A stretch of DNA of 64,000 nucleotides from Larus michahellis. Lineage: Eukaryota; Chordata; Aves; Charadriiformes; Laridae. The notes under the pieces were generated by a model, which did no database searches, had not been told where the DNA came from, and was given only the letters and a program-made list of their open reading frames with translations. The position numbers and the translations under genes were made by a program. The stretch is from assembly GCF_964199755.1 (NCBI RefSeq), contig NC_133897.1:17722492-17786491 (forward strand), given 5' to 3'. Below, one piece after another: positions 49,501 to 58,140 of the stretch. How positions within the stretch are numbered: the first letter of the stretch is position 1; the number at the start of each line of letters is the position of its first letter.

Positions 49501-52500
49501 AAGCTTAAGCCCATTGTCTTTTGCCTTTTTTTTTTTTTAATGGAAAACAAAGCTAGTTCTTCCCAAACTGTCTGTCACCATACAAATAAAAAGTACACGT
49601 TTTCAAAATGCCAGAATCACTTACTTAATTACCCATTCAGAATCCACGAAGAATACAAACTTCTCCACGGGGCATTTCTGATCTAACTCTCCCTTCTTCC
49701 TATCCTGATTCTCATCTCCCTCTTTCATATTTCGTTCTCCAATCTGAAAGGATATTTACACTGTCCACAATCAAAAAACAGCAGCAAGAGATAAGATCCT
49801 TCCAAAAATGCCTTGTCTAGTCCTTTCCCATTCTTATGGTAGTGACGCAAATTCTGTACTTTGGTCAGCAAATTCAAGTGAGTGTTTCAATTTCAAGCCT
49901 CTACACTTGTTTAGTAATCACCACTTGTCTTGTTGCTTACTGTTGTATTATCAATGAGGCATGCGAATAATTATGAGCTATCTTATGAAAAGTCCGACAA
50001 CTGAAACATCTGCATTATTGATCTGGTTCAGTTCCTGTTTTGCTCCTGGATCCTGGTCCCCAAAACATCTACAGTTCACATATACTACGTTATGCTCAGG
50101 TTCCTTTCAGGAGTAAGACAACTAATTCCCTCCACAATGAAAACGCTGTTTTCATGATAATGCTGTTAACATGATCATTCTCTCTGGACAAACAATACAA
50201 ATATGAACATGCGTGCCACCTGCAACTATTCACCAACACTATCCCACATCTTAGACTTCCACCCCTCCACACACTCTTACGTGTGTGTGCGTATATATGC
50301 AGCCCAGTACCGAATTCGGTAACTTTTCTGCAGCATGAAGCCAACTCCTTAAACTAAGGAAAAGAACCTGACAACCCTCCCAAAATGCACATGCACAAAA
50401 CTATTATGCTTTAGAACATGGAGAACCCTAAAAATCAAAGACAATCTTTACTTGCACGGATGAAGCCCAGCAGCTCCAGAGGAGAAAACACAACAGTAGG
50501 ATGGAAAGGTCTGACATTGCTGAACCAATTTTGGAGGACGAGGGGTTTTTTTCACAGTGAAATTCAACCTAACAGTACAAAGTCTAAGTAAACACTGAAT
50601 CACTTTCTTCCCATTGCAAGGAAGATCTTTCTGTCACATCCAGATTTTGAAAGTCTTCAAATCCAAACATTTAAATAAACTTGTTCACAGTCTATAGTAT
50701 GAACTCATGTAAAACCTAAGTATAAATGCACTGATTCCTGTGTCTGTGAAACAGCAAACGAGCTGCTCTGTTGAAGAAATCCAACAGACTGAAGATGCAG
50801 AGCATAATCTTACCATTTTTGTAGCATGCTTTCGTACATCATGGAAGTCCAGAAACATGTCCACATCACATCCCAATTTGCCAAAGGTGTTGACTGAAGA
50901 GCCAAAAGGCTTAACCATGCTGTCTGGAAAATATGCACGTGCGAAATCCCGAACCAGAGAACAGGCCAGAAATCGGAGCTTGATATTTTCTTCCGTAAGC
51001 TGAAACTCATTCAGTAGAATGTACATCTGATTGCTTATCTAGTTAAGAAAATAAACACTGTAAAAATACGATGATCCATCTACCATCTATTAATATATGC
51101 TTTCATCTACTTCATATCATTGCAATTAGAAGATTTCTTTTAGTCTCAAACAGGTTTATTTCATACAGAAAAAATATTTTTGACAATTGACTGATTTCAT
51201 CTATTTGTTTCAATGTAGGAGAACCATTCACACAAAAGTCTAACAGAATTTTTTTAATACTTCTTTTTAGATGGAAATAAATGTCTTTGTAAGTTGCACA
51301 TGACCACTTGCAAATCTGAAATGGACATGGGTCATTTTTAATTGAGAGAGATCTAGAATCTTCTACTTACACTGTCTGCATGAGAAAGCTTTTGAATAAG
51401 CTCTTTCACTGGAATGTGAGACTGAGGAGAGAGGTGAACCGGTGTCCCTTCAGCAGCTTGACTCACTGGGTTTTTCAGTGTGAAAGTAAAAAGTCTAGAT
51501 TTAAATGGGACAACATGATGCTCTGCAGCACTTGGGATTCCAACAGCATCCTGCAATGAAGCTATACTGTTCTTTTCCGAAAATTCTATTAAAGCATGGA
51601 TACCCTAAAACATTAAAAATGGAAATAGACAAGGTTAGATAAACACATACAAGCCCTGAACTGATCGTACTGATATTATTCAGATGTTCCAGGGAATACT
51701 GAGACAGTTTAACATGACAGTCCTGAAGCTGAATGCTAGGTTCTGTACCTCAACACTTCTCCACGAGAGGTCAAAAATATTTAAGATATGCTATTCTTGG
51801 CAGAAAGCACTAAACGTAAAAATTCTAAAATCCATTTATCTTCACAACTGTAATGTTCAAGAAACACATAAGAAAACAGTTCGAACTATTTTTAGAACAA
51901 TGAACAGCGCTACGTACAAGTTTCAAAAATTTAGTGCAAAACAGGTTGCTAGCTATCCCTTAGAGGCGTTGTTTAGCTGACTTATAAATAAAAATCTGAT
52001 GCTCAGCACAGCAACTTGTAAACATTAACAAAGATAAAAACTAATTTAATACACTAATTATAATAATTAGCTTAACTTGCATGCATGACCAAATGATGGT
52101 ATTTCTTTTTGTCTAAGTCTAGATTTCAGTTTACATTGTTAATTACTTACACGATTTTCAAAAAAGAAATGACTCCTAATGTTTCCATGACTGGATAAAT
52201 ACTGCAATAATTTCTTTTCATTAAGTTTTGGTGGGCACTTAATTAAAACAGTCCGTTCTGCTTGCTCCAATCGTTCTGTTTGGACCTCAGTGAATGTCTT
52301 CTTTCTGGTATTGACTTCAGCATCTGTGAGAAGAAATAAGCATCAGGGCTTTTCTGTATAAACATAAAGATGTAGAACTGATTTTACTTCACTTAATCTC
52401 TTCCTCTGGATTGAGCAACTGAACAAAGGTTTGTCCTGTCTCTCTAAGAGGGTTACAGCAAAAGAGAAAATGATCAAGAATGAATGAAAGACACAAACAT

Positions 52501-54801
52501 AAGTGTATTTCTCTCTCAAATGCATACATTTGTAAGAACAAGGAATAGGAAATGTAAGAAGAAAACAATACTGACTTCCCTTGATGCCACTGGAAGCTTG
52601 AAAATACATGGAATCTTTGCTCTTCTTTGATTTGCTGTTCACTGTCAAAAAACTCAGTGCGCACAGTCGCGCTCTACATACGAGTGTGGAAATACCGGCT
52701 AGAGTATGAGGCAGAGCTAGACCTTTGGCAAGCTGCACTGAAAAGATTATCTCTCTCAGCTACCACAAAACCATCACTTTCACCTTCGGAACAATTCAAC
52801 GCTCACTTATTTTTGCAACACATCATCTTCTTTTACAGTAAACTCCTACTCAAAATTTTCATTTAATTCTATACTTTCATCTGCTTTACTACAATAAAAC
52901 CACAGATCAGTCATATCTCACCACACTACTGGCAATCTATATTGTTGCTGACAGCCTACAGAATTATGATGAAAATGAGACATGCTGGAACATCCACAAA
53001 CACAGAAGCTTTTTTCTTGATTGCATACAGGCAAAGGGGCCACGTCGTAAATTTGAAATAATAACCACTTCCCTGCATAACTCTCAAACTAATCCATTGA
53101 TCACATCACATTACTATAGCCTGCGAAGCTGCCGCCTGTTTATACTGCCATTCATAATTCAGACTGGGAAGCTGGAGAACATGCAGTTATTTTCCTGCAG
53201 CTACTATCTGCTACAGAAAGATTCACAGAGGTCTTTATTCTATGTTTTTGATTTTGAGGAATCCACAGGCCTCAAGAAAATCTTAACTTGTATTTGTTAT
53301 TATTTTCAAAAAACCTTTTACGTTACAAGTTTATTGAGCTCTCATAAAGGCTTGTAAATAATAAATAACCAATGTAGTCATTTCAATAGCTTAGTTTTGT
53401 ATTAGCATTTTTCATCAGAAGACCAAAGAAGCACTTTATGAAGATGACAAATGGCCTATTTTCTGTAGGAGCAAAGAAGCATGAAGTGACAGATGCAGAA
53501 AGGACAAGTCCGATGGACAAGTGACACGATCAGAAGATGAACCCAGATCACGACCCAGGGTGGTGATGTGATTCTTGACAATTTACTACCTGTATGTGCC
53601 TAGTTACTATAGCAGAAGATGTGCTCTGACATCTCTTCCCGGTTCTGCTGTTGTTTGCACAGTCCGAGCACAGCACAGATGCAGATGATCCCATCCAAAT
53701 GGTGGCTCTAAGCATTTTAAATGCATGAGAGGCAGCCCGCTTTGCTTCCACACAACATTTCCAGTTAGTGCCAGGGTTTCACAATTATTTTAAACAGGTA
53801 CGCACCAGCACCGCTGCTGGAAGAAACAGCCCCATCCTCCACATGGTGCTTGTACATATTCTACTGCTGCCCTCTGCATGCTGATGCTAACGTGAGCAGT
53901 CACGCAGTCACGTAGCAAACCAGGTGAGACTAATGACCAATTTACACAGCAAAACAAAAGCGATTAACTGAAATCTGGAATTGTTCCATATTTGTTAGTA
54001 CGAGGATACGAACAGCAGAAGACTGTTGGTTTTGTGAAACTGTGATAATACAGCCTGATCTCCTCCTCTCTTTAAGGAGCGCTTGCTACCTAATGCTTTT
54101 CGAGCTCTGAAACATGAGTGTAAGTAGAAGCACAGGCCCCGGGCTCACAAATGCATTAGCCATAAGTTAACGGTACGCCCAAGTTACAGCACATCCGCAG
54201 CGCACAGTCCCCACTGCTTCTTGGCCTGTGCTTTGTACTAAAGACACAGCACCATCAAACGTTTCCTACGCCTTTCTAAGGGGGTCTCTCGGAACAGCCA
54301 CTGTCATTCCATTCACCTCTAGCTGATACCTGCGTTTAACAACCCAAGTACTCGACAACGACAGCGGATCCTGCCCTCCCGGACGGAAAAGCACAGGCTG
54401 CCCCGGCCGCCGCCGGGATCCCCCCGGACCCGGAGCAGCTCCTCACGCCCGGGACGCCGTAATGCCCAGCCGCCTCCCTCGGAACCGAGCCGCCCGCCGC
54501 AAACACCACAGACGGCCGCTCGGCTCCGCTCCTCACGCCCTGCCCCGACCCCACTGCCCCCCCGGGAGGACAAGCCGTGCCGCCCCGGCCTCACACGGCA
54601 GCCAGGCCCTGAGGGGACCGCGGCGCGGCGACCCCTACCTTCACCCGCCTCCTCGGCGCCGGCTGCCTGCGGCGCCCTCTGCACCGCGGGGCCGGAGGAA
54701 CCGAGGCGGGCCTGCCCGCAGCCGCCGGCCGCTGCCGGGCCGGGGAGGCGCAGACGGCCCCGCAGCAGGGAGAGCGCACGCCCGCCCGCCCGGTGCGCCA
54801 T
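40209..54801 (-). CDS. MTPAP: MTPAP, mitochondrial poly(A) RNA polymerase (complete, 9 exons)
   Basis: The gene encodes the nuclear-coded non-canonical poly(A) polymerase that adds and maintains A-tails on mitochondrial mRNAs in the matrix. I joined nine exons: 54801-54639, 52323-52151, 51604-51371, 51038-50814, 47040-46829, 44842-44616, 43374-43282, 43148-43075 and 40547-40209. They total 1,740 nt, 579 residues plus stop, against 582 in human. Every junction is GT-AG and phase-consistent. The N-terminus is Arg- and Ala-rich without acidic residues for about 45 positions, as in a mitochondrial presequence. An RRM-like region covers roughly residues 70-150. The nucleotidyltransferase core has FGSS at 235-238 and the D-x-D pair Asp248/Asp250. 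The third catalytic aspartate is Asp330 in GFQCDL. The PAP-associated region follows at about 340-470. The start ATG has a strong context (GCCATGG). Identification rests on my recall of the human protein. Confidence 0.97.
42279..43050 (-). mobile_element. CR1 LINE copy in MTPAP intron 8
   Basis: The largest well-preserved CR1 here. A 238-codon minus frame (42,325-43,041) covers the ORF2 C-terminal third: [40 protein letters not shown], then [20 protein letters not shown]. The frame stays open but lacks about a dozen residues between SVASRSR and LHLEYC. It ends in the CR1 3' UTR and one or two ATTCTATGA units near 42,283. It is in the same orientation as MTPAP, so it is transcribed in sense within intron 8. 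Confidence 0.95.
43075..43148 (-). CDS. MTPAP: MTPAP exon 8
   Basis: 74 nt, residues 443 (split) to 467: [20 protein letters not shown] then NLRK, matching human [20 protein letters not shown]. The acceptor is TGCCTTAG|AT and the donor is AAAG|GTAAAT. The donor is followed almost at once by a CR1 insertion (see the findings). Confidence 0.94.
43282..43374 (-). CDS. MTPAP: MTPAP exon 7
   Basis: Residues 412 (split) to 443 (split), 93 nt, reading [20 protein letters not shown] and [10 protein letters not shown] (human EDKCVIEGNNCTFVRDLSR). The acceptor is GTTTCAG|AT and the donor is CTTG|GTGGGT. The intron to exon 8 is only 133 bp. Confidence 0.94.
43758..43820 (+). repeat. A-rich low-complexity tract
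   Basis: A-rich with scattered C (AAAAAAAAAAAACCAAACAA and similar) inside MTPAP intron 6. In the transcript it reads as a long U/G-rich tract. It sits about 385 bp upstream of the exon 7 acceptor. Confidence 0.75.
44616..44842 (-). CDS. MTPAP: MTPAP exon 6
   Basis: The last base of codon 336 through the first base of codon 412. It encodes [20 protein letters not shown] and [20 protein letters not shown], the helical part of the core and PAP-associated region, nearly identical to human. The acceptor is CTTCTTCAG|CA and the donor is TCAG|GTAAGG. Confidence 0.97.
46829..47040 (-). CDS. MTPAP: MTPAP exon 5 (third catalytic Asp)
   Basis: Residues 266-335 and two bases of codon 336. It includes [20 protein letters not shown] and [14 protein letters not shown], then GFQCDL with Asp330, the third catalytic carboxylate. 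The acceptor is GTGTTAG|AA and the donor is AACAG|GTGAGG, leaving in phase 2. Confidence 0.96.
49067..49257 (+). mobile_element. LTR fragment resembling an avian ERVL-type LTR
   Basis: It starts TGTATTGGGTTTACATGTCA and runs through GAGCTGCAGGGGTGGCTTCC and CCAAAGCTGAGCCCACCAGC to CTCTGTGATAACATATTT, wording I associate with widespread bird endogenous-retrovirus L-type LTRs. Only about 190 bp remains, with no 3' LTR end and no internal coding region. It lies antisense to MTPAP in intron 4. Identification is from memory of the repeat family. Confidence 0.5.
50814..51038 (-). CDS. MTPAP: MTPAP exon 4 (catalytic D-x-D)
   Basis: Exactly 75 codons, residues 191-265. It holds the signature [20 protein letters not shown], with Asp248 and Asp250 as metal-binding carboxylates of the nucleotidyltransferase fold. 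[18 protein letters not shown] matches human closely. The acceptor is TTAACTAG|AT and the donor is ATG|GTAAGA, both phase 0. Confidence 0.97.
51371..51604 (-). CDS. MTPAP: MTPAP exon 3
   Basis: Exactly 78 codons, residues 113-190, starting [18 protein letters not shown], with [13 protein letters not shown] matching human PFRSRFFNLKLKN. It completes the RRM-like domain and enters the catalytic core. The acceptor is GTTTTAG|GG and the donor is AGT|GTAAGT, both phase 0. Confidence 0.95.
52151..52323 (-). CDS. MTPAP: MTPAP exon 2
   Basis: Residues 55-112, including [20 protein letters not shown], the start of the RRM-like N-terminal domain (human EQAQRTVLIHCPEKI). The acceptor is TTCTCACAG|AT and the donor is CGT|GTAAGT. 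It enters in phase 1 and leaves in phase 0. Confidence 0.95.
54639..54801 (-). CDS. MTPAP: MTPAP exon 1, coding part
   Basis: Encodes residues 1-54 and the first base of codon 55. It begins [19 protein letters not shown], a basic, acid-free stretch suited to a mitochondrial targeting presequence. The donor is GAAG|GTAGGG. The exon is very GC-rich because it lies in the CpG island. N-terminal sequence is poorly conserved with mammals, as expected for a presequence. The frame stays open into the intron, to about 54,319, but that part is not coding. Confidence 0.9.
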
Positions 54802-54822
54802 GGCCGGGCCGGCAGCCGCCTC

Positions 54823-54833
54823 TGCGCAGGCGC
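54823..54833. promoter_or_regulatory. NRF-1-like site
   Basis: TGCGCAGGCGC lies 22-32 bp upstream of the MTPAP start codon and differs by one core position from the NRF-1 palindrome (GCGCAYGCGC). NRF-1 is a known activator of nuclear genes for mitochondrial proteins, which fits MTPAP. An ETS-type core (GCGGAAGG on minus) overlaps at about 54,833-54,841. Both are single motif matches only. Confidence 0.45.
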
Positions 54834-55161
54834 CTTCCGCCGCGCTCGACGGCGGCCGGCGAGGCTCAGCCTTCCTCCGTCCGGCGCGGAGAGGCTCCCT
54901 TTGCCCCGGGCCGGCCCTGCGCCACGGGCACGGCGTCTCCCGGGCCGGGAAGGTCTGTTGGTGCCGCCGAGGCGTGTGAGAGCAGGCGGCTGGCAGGAGG
55001 GAGAAAACCTGTCCAGGCCCGAGGCCCCTGGGTGTGGGCAGCTGCCCGCCCGGTGCGAGGGATCGGCCCGGGCCTCCTGCGTGCCGGGCTGGCAGGGCCT
55101 GCGGTCAGCCCTCACGGGAGCCCCACCAGACCGGGGCAGGAGGGTAATGGCGGGTGTGCAG

Positions 55162-55237
55162 GTGAACCCCGAGGGGAAATAAAACATTTGTCCGGTCCCA
55201 TGGCGGGGATGGGAAAGCGGGGTGACAAACGAGAACT
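55162..55237. other. CpG island edge before CR1
   Basis: A short unique stretch between the donor-like site at 55,162 and the start of CR1 similarity. Nothing else is recognised. Confidence 0.4.
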
Positions 55238-55921
55238 GACCTGCTGGAAAGCAGCGCTGCAGAGAGAGACCGGGGAGTCCTGATGAAGTTCACTGTGAGC
55301 CAGCAACATGCCCTTGTGGCCAAGAAGGCCAGTGGTCTCCTGGGGTGCATTAAAAAGAGCGTGGCCAGCAGGTCGAGGGAAGCCATCCTCCCGCTCTGCT
55401 CTGCCCTGGTGAGGCCACATCTGGAGTACTGTGTCCAGTTCTGGGTTCCCCAGTTCAAGAAGGACAAGGAACTACTGGACAGGGTGCAGCAGAAGGCTAC
55501 AAAGATGATCAAGGGGACCTCTCTTAGGAGGAAAGGCTGAGGCCTGGGTCTGTTTAGTCTGGAGAAGAGAAGACTGAGAGGGGATCTCATTAATCCTTAT
55601 AAATACCTAAAGGGTGGGTGTCAAGAGTATGGGGCCACATTCATTTAGTGGTGCCCAGTAACAGGACAAGAGGCAACAGGCACAAAGTGGAACACAGGAA
55701 ATTCCATCTCAACATGAGGAAAAACTTTACTTTGAGGGTGGCAGAGCACTGGAACAGGCTGCCCAGAGAGGCTGTGGAGTCTCCTTCTCTGGAGATATTC
55801 AAAACCCGCCTGGATGCGTTCCTACCCAGCCTGCTCTAGGTGACCCTGCTTTGGCAGGGGGTTGGGCTGGATGGTCTCCAAAGGTCCCTTCCAACCCCTA
55901 CCATTCTGTGATTCTGTGACT
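55238..55921 (+). mobile_element. CR1 LINE fragment upstream of MTPAP
   Basis: It begins in the DLLESSAERD-like region of ORF2 (CTGCTGGAAAGCAGCGCTGC) and continues with [20 protein letters not shown] and [18 protein letters not shown], then [20 protein letters not shown]. It ends with the 3' UTR and ATTCTGTGATTCTGTGA. Several frameshifts and a TAG near 55,646 break the ORF. It lies immediately beyond the CpG island, within 500 bp of the MTPAP start. Confidence 0.95.
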
Positions 55922-56224
55922 AGACGGCAGTATGCACGTTCTGCAGGATCAGAAAGGCAGAGCTGCAGGGCGCCCGGGAGGTCTTTGTGGGCCTGCTGTG
56001 TGGTTCCTAGGGTGTGGAACTGAGAAGACATCCTTTTCTTTAGTATTTTAAAACAGTAATTTATGTAAAACTTGTGGGTACAGCTGTAGTGTATGTTAGG
56101 GGTCATGCATCACCTTTGTGCATTAGCAGGTCTTCACTGCAGAGCTACATTCCTGGTAGCCTCCAGCTAAGTCAGGGTCTGTAGGTAATTGCTATAACCT
56201 TATTATCTTTGTTTTGTATCCCAG

Positions 56225-56334
56225 GATGACCCAGGAGACAGAGAGTAGATTGTTTTTAAAATACTACATTTCAATTTATATCCTATGTACACGTGCCATG
56301 GAGCAGAAACTTGTATTTCCTCCATCTCTCCGTG
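56225..56334 (+). CDS. Unrecognised candidate exon A
   Basis: The acceptor is strong (TTGTTTTGTATCCCAG|GATG) and the donor near-ideal (CGTG|GTAAGT). The 110-nt interval is fully open in one frame with two in-frame ATGs, at 56,226 and at 56,298. The second has an ideal context, GCCATGG. From it the peptide reads MEQKLVFPPSLR, leaving in phase 1. I recognise no family. It could be the first coding exon of a small gene divergent from MTPAP, a non-coding leader exon of MAP3K8, or a chance pairing of splice sites. Confidence 0.4.
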
Positions 56335-56741
56335 GTAAGTACGCAAATTTCCTCTGGAATTCTATGACTTGTCCTTCCTAAATTCATTGATGTGGAGAGA
56401 GAGAAACTCCTCCTCTTTTTCCCTTTGAAGCTGGTCTAAAAAAGGAAAATGGTTTCATTAAAATTAATTGTGGGTTTAGTAAAACTAATAACCCAAGCAA
56501 GTTCCTGAAAGAGGATACCCAAGGTATCCTAGCGTGAGAGCTGCTGCACGTTAAGGATGTGTTACTCAGCGTTAACCTCCCACTTTCAAGGTGTTGCCAA
56601 TTCCACCCTCTCCTACGTCTGACCTCTCTCCTTTTTACCTCTGCTCTACCTTATTCTTAAATCCCTTTTATTTTCTTCCTCTGTTTTTTCTTGCTTTAAT
56701 CGTCTTCAATTTTCTTACCTTTTTTCACAGATGTTTCTTAG

Positions 56742-56919
56742 CAAATGCACTGAATAATGCAAGCGAACAAGATCAAACTCAACGAAGAAGATATGGATTC
56801 CTTTATGGAGATTTGCCAATGTATTTATCATCTGTGTATTTTGGAGAAGAAACCATGAGGTTAACACTGCTAGCAGTGTTCCACATGCTAAATTGTGATG
56901 CTAAGGAAAACAAAATCAG
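56742..56919 (+). CDS. Unrecognised candidate exon B
   Basis: Open for 58 full codons, with a polar start (NALNNASEQDQTQRRRYGFL) and a more hydrophobic second half (SSVYFGEETMRLTLLAVFHM), ending AKENKI. Two acceptors 11 bp apart are possible: CACAG at 56,730 and TTCTTAG at 56,741. Only the second keeps the frame from candidate exon A; the first leads to a stop after three codons. The donor is ATCAG|GTAGTG, phase 2, with a second GTGAGT three bases downstream. Codon use looks protein-like but I do not recognise it. Confidence 0.4.
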
Positions 56920-57619
56920 GTAGTGAGTCTGAATCCCTGCATGTTTCAGAATGTCATTTGTGCCATACTTCGGACAATTTTGAACAGCATAGGAGAGGTA
57001 GCAAATGCGTAACCTTTAAACGAAGGAGTCAGTGCGTCTGGATAATATAAACAGAAAAGGAGTTGTATGTATTGATAATAAACACAGAAGCCTAAGATGA
57101 GTGTTTGTCCTGGAACTTTATAATGAAAGTTTGGCTGTTGACTTCAATAAGCAAATAGTTGTTACAGTGCAGATAATTATCAGAAAATGGAGCTCATGTC
57201 TCATGAGATCTGGAGACAGGTTCAACTCAGGCTCACGGCTGCGGCAGCTGTTTTTGGTGATCAAGAGGTGCCACTTCTCTCCTTAAAAACTAATTCACTG
57301 AAGAGGAGCTATTGGGCAGCACGGTCCTGCAAGAGTTACTGCCTTTTTGTTTGCCAAACTCAGGCTACTGCCTCCCGGAGTATTTTAATCTGCTGCCACT
57401 GACAAATCCTTCACATTGTTGTCCTAAATTCCACCAGAGTTTCAGCTGAAGTTTTACTCGGACAACACTCAAACTAAATGCGTGTAGGAGGCCGGTGGGA
57501 TCGGCGGCGTGGGGGGGGGCGTGGGAAGGGGTTCGCCGATGCCACCAGGAAACGCCGCCGCCAGGGAGGCGCTGGGGCACGACGAGAGGGTGACGGCCGC
57601 GCTCTCTCCCGCCTTCCAG

Positions 57620-57638
57620 GAAACCGAAATAGAAACGG
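57620..57638 (+). promoter_or_regulatory. IRF/ISRE-like element
   Basis: GAAACCGAAATAGAAACGG contains three GAAANN units in direct tandem, the pattern bound by interferon regulatory factors (consensus GAAANNGAAA). It stands out as AT-containing sequence within an otherwise nearly pure GC island, which suggests selection. Confidence 0.65.
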
Positions 57639-57704
57639 GTGCTGGAGCCGCCCCCCGCCCTCGGCCAGGGGCGGGCGGTGCTACCTGCGCCCTTCCCCGC
57701 CCAC

Positions 57705-57715
57705 GGGAGTTTCCC
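57705..57715 (+). promoter_or_regulatory. NF-kappaB site
   Basis: GGGAGTTTCCC matches the kappaB consensus GGGRNNYYCC exactly. It is flanked by GC boxes and lies about 75 bp before the splice donor at 57,790. MAP3K8 acts in the NF-kappaB1 p105/ERK pathway downstream of TLR and TNF signalling, so induction or feedback by NF-kappaB is plausible. Confidence 0.6.
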
Positions 57716-57789
57716 GCGGGACCCGGCCGAGCGGCCCCGGCGCTGGCGGCGGGCGGACGGGCGGTGCGGCCTCTCCGGGAGCCCCGCCG
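57716..57789 (+). other. MAP3K8: Probable MAP3K8 exon 1 (non-coding), 5' end uncertain
   Basis: The 3' end is set by the donor CGCCG|GTAAGC at 57,790. The transcription start is not visible; I placed it after the kappaB site as a minimum exon. No ATG occurs between 57,600 and 57,789, as expected for a leader exon. The frame that joins in phase to MAP3K8 is open back to an ATG at 57,478, which would matter only if transcription began further upstream. Confidence 0.5.
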
Positions 57790-57923
57790 GTAAGCGGGGA
57801 CGGGCGGCGGGGGGAGCGGGGACGGGCGAGCGGGGAGAAGCGTCGGGAGAGCCCCGACGGGACGCGACGGGACGGGGCTGCGGAGGCGGCTCGGACGCCT
57901 CTCCGCTCGCCCGCCAGCTCGCC

Positions 57924-58033
57924 CGGCAGCGGGGATGGAGGTGCGGGGGGCTGTCGGTGTCCGGCAGCGGGGATGGAGGTGCGGGGGGCTGTCGGGGTCC
58001 GGCAGCGGGGATGGAGGTGCGGGGGGCTGTAGC
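57924..58033 (+). repeat. 38-bp tandem repeat in the CpG island
   Basis: There are nearly three copies of a 38-bp unit (at 57,924, 57,962 and 58,000), each containing GGCAGCGGGGATGGAGGTGC followed by GGGGGGCTGTCGG. The first two differ by a single base (GGTGTC against GGGGTC). They sit in intron 1 of the proposed MAP3K8 transcript. A 38-bp period is not a multiple of three, so the array cannot encode a repeated peptide. Confidence 0.95.
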
Positions 58034-58140
58034 TGGGCAGGTTGCTGGCTGTCCTCAGCCTCCTGGTCGTGTTTGTCGCTGGAGTCGTTTGATCTCCAGC
58101 ACCTGTGCTGCCGCCGGGGGGCTGCAGGGCGGGAAGGGGG

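Larger units (their letters stand above)
54350..55160. promoter_or_regulatory. MTPAP: CpG island, MTPAP promoter and possible divergent promoter
   Basis: Some 800 bp of very GC- and CpG-rich DNA covers MTPAP exon 1, the 5' end of intron 1 and about 360 bp upstream. There is no TATA box at a sensible place. Long frames here on both strands (up to 273 codons) are side effects of base composition. A plus-strand donor-like CAG|GTGAAC at 55,161/55,162 would allow a divergent transcript toward the exons at 56.2-56.9 kb. Confidence 0.8.
55922..57477. other. Interval between CR1 and the MAP3K8 CpG island
   Basis: Apart from candidate exons A and B, I see no gene or young repeat. A pyrimidine-rich run (about 56,585-56,730) precedes exon B and may serve as an extended polypyrimidine tract. 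Confidence 0.5.
57478..58140. promoter_or_regulatory. MAP3K8: CpG island, probable MAP3K8 promoter
   Basis: A dense CpG- and GC-box-rich block of about 650 bp, 4 kb upstream of the first MAP3K8 coding exon, on the correct side and with no other recognised gene nearby. It holds the IRF-type and kappaB sites below, GC boxes at about 57,668-57,678 and 57,694-57,701, a splice donor at 57,790 and a G-quadruplex-prone stretch at 57,796-57,835. Long frames on both strands are due to composition. Confidence 0.7.

Noticed and set aside
55147-55161. ATG followed by CAG|GTGAAC as a first coding exon joined to candidate exon A
   Set aside because: It leaves in phase 0 and joining to 56,225 gives a stop after seven codons, so it could only be non-coding.
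54462-55283. 273-codon plus-strand frame at the MTPAP promoter
   Set aside because: Arg/Pro/Ala-rich translation caused by CpG-island composition. It is antisense to MTPAP exon 1 and runs into CR1 sequence.
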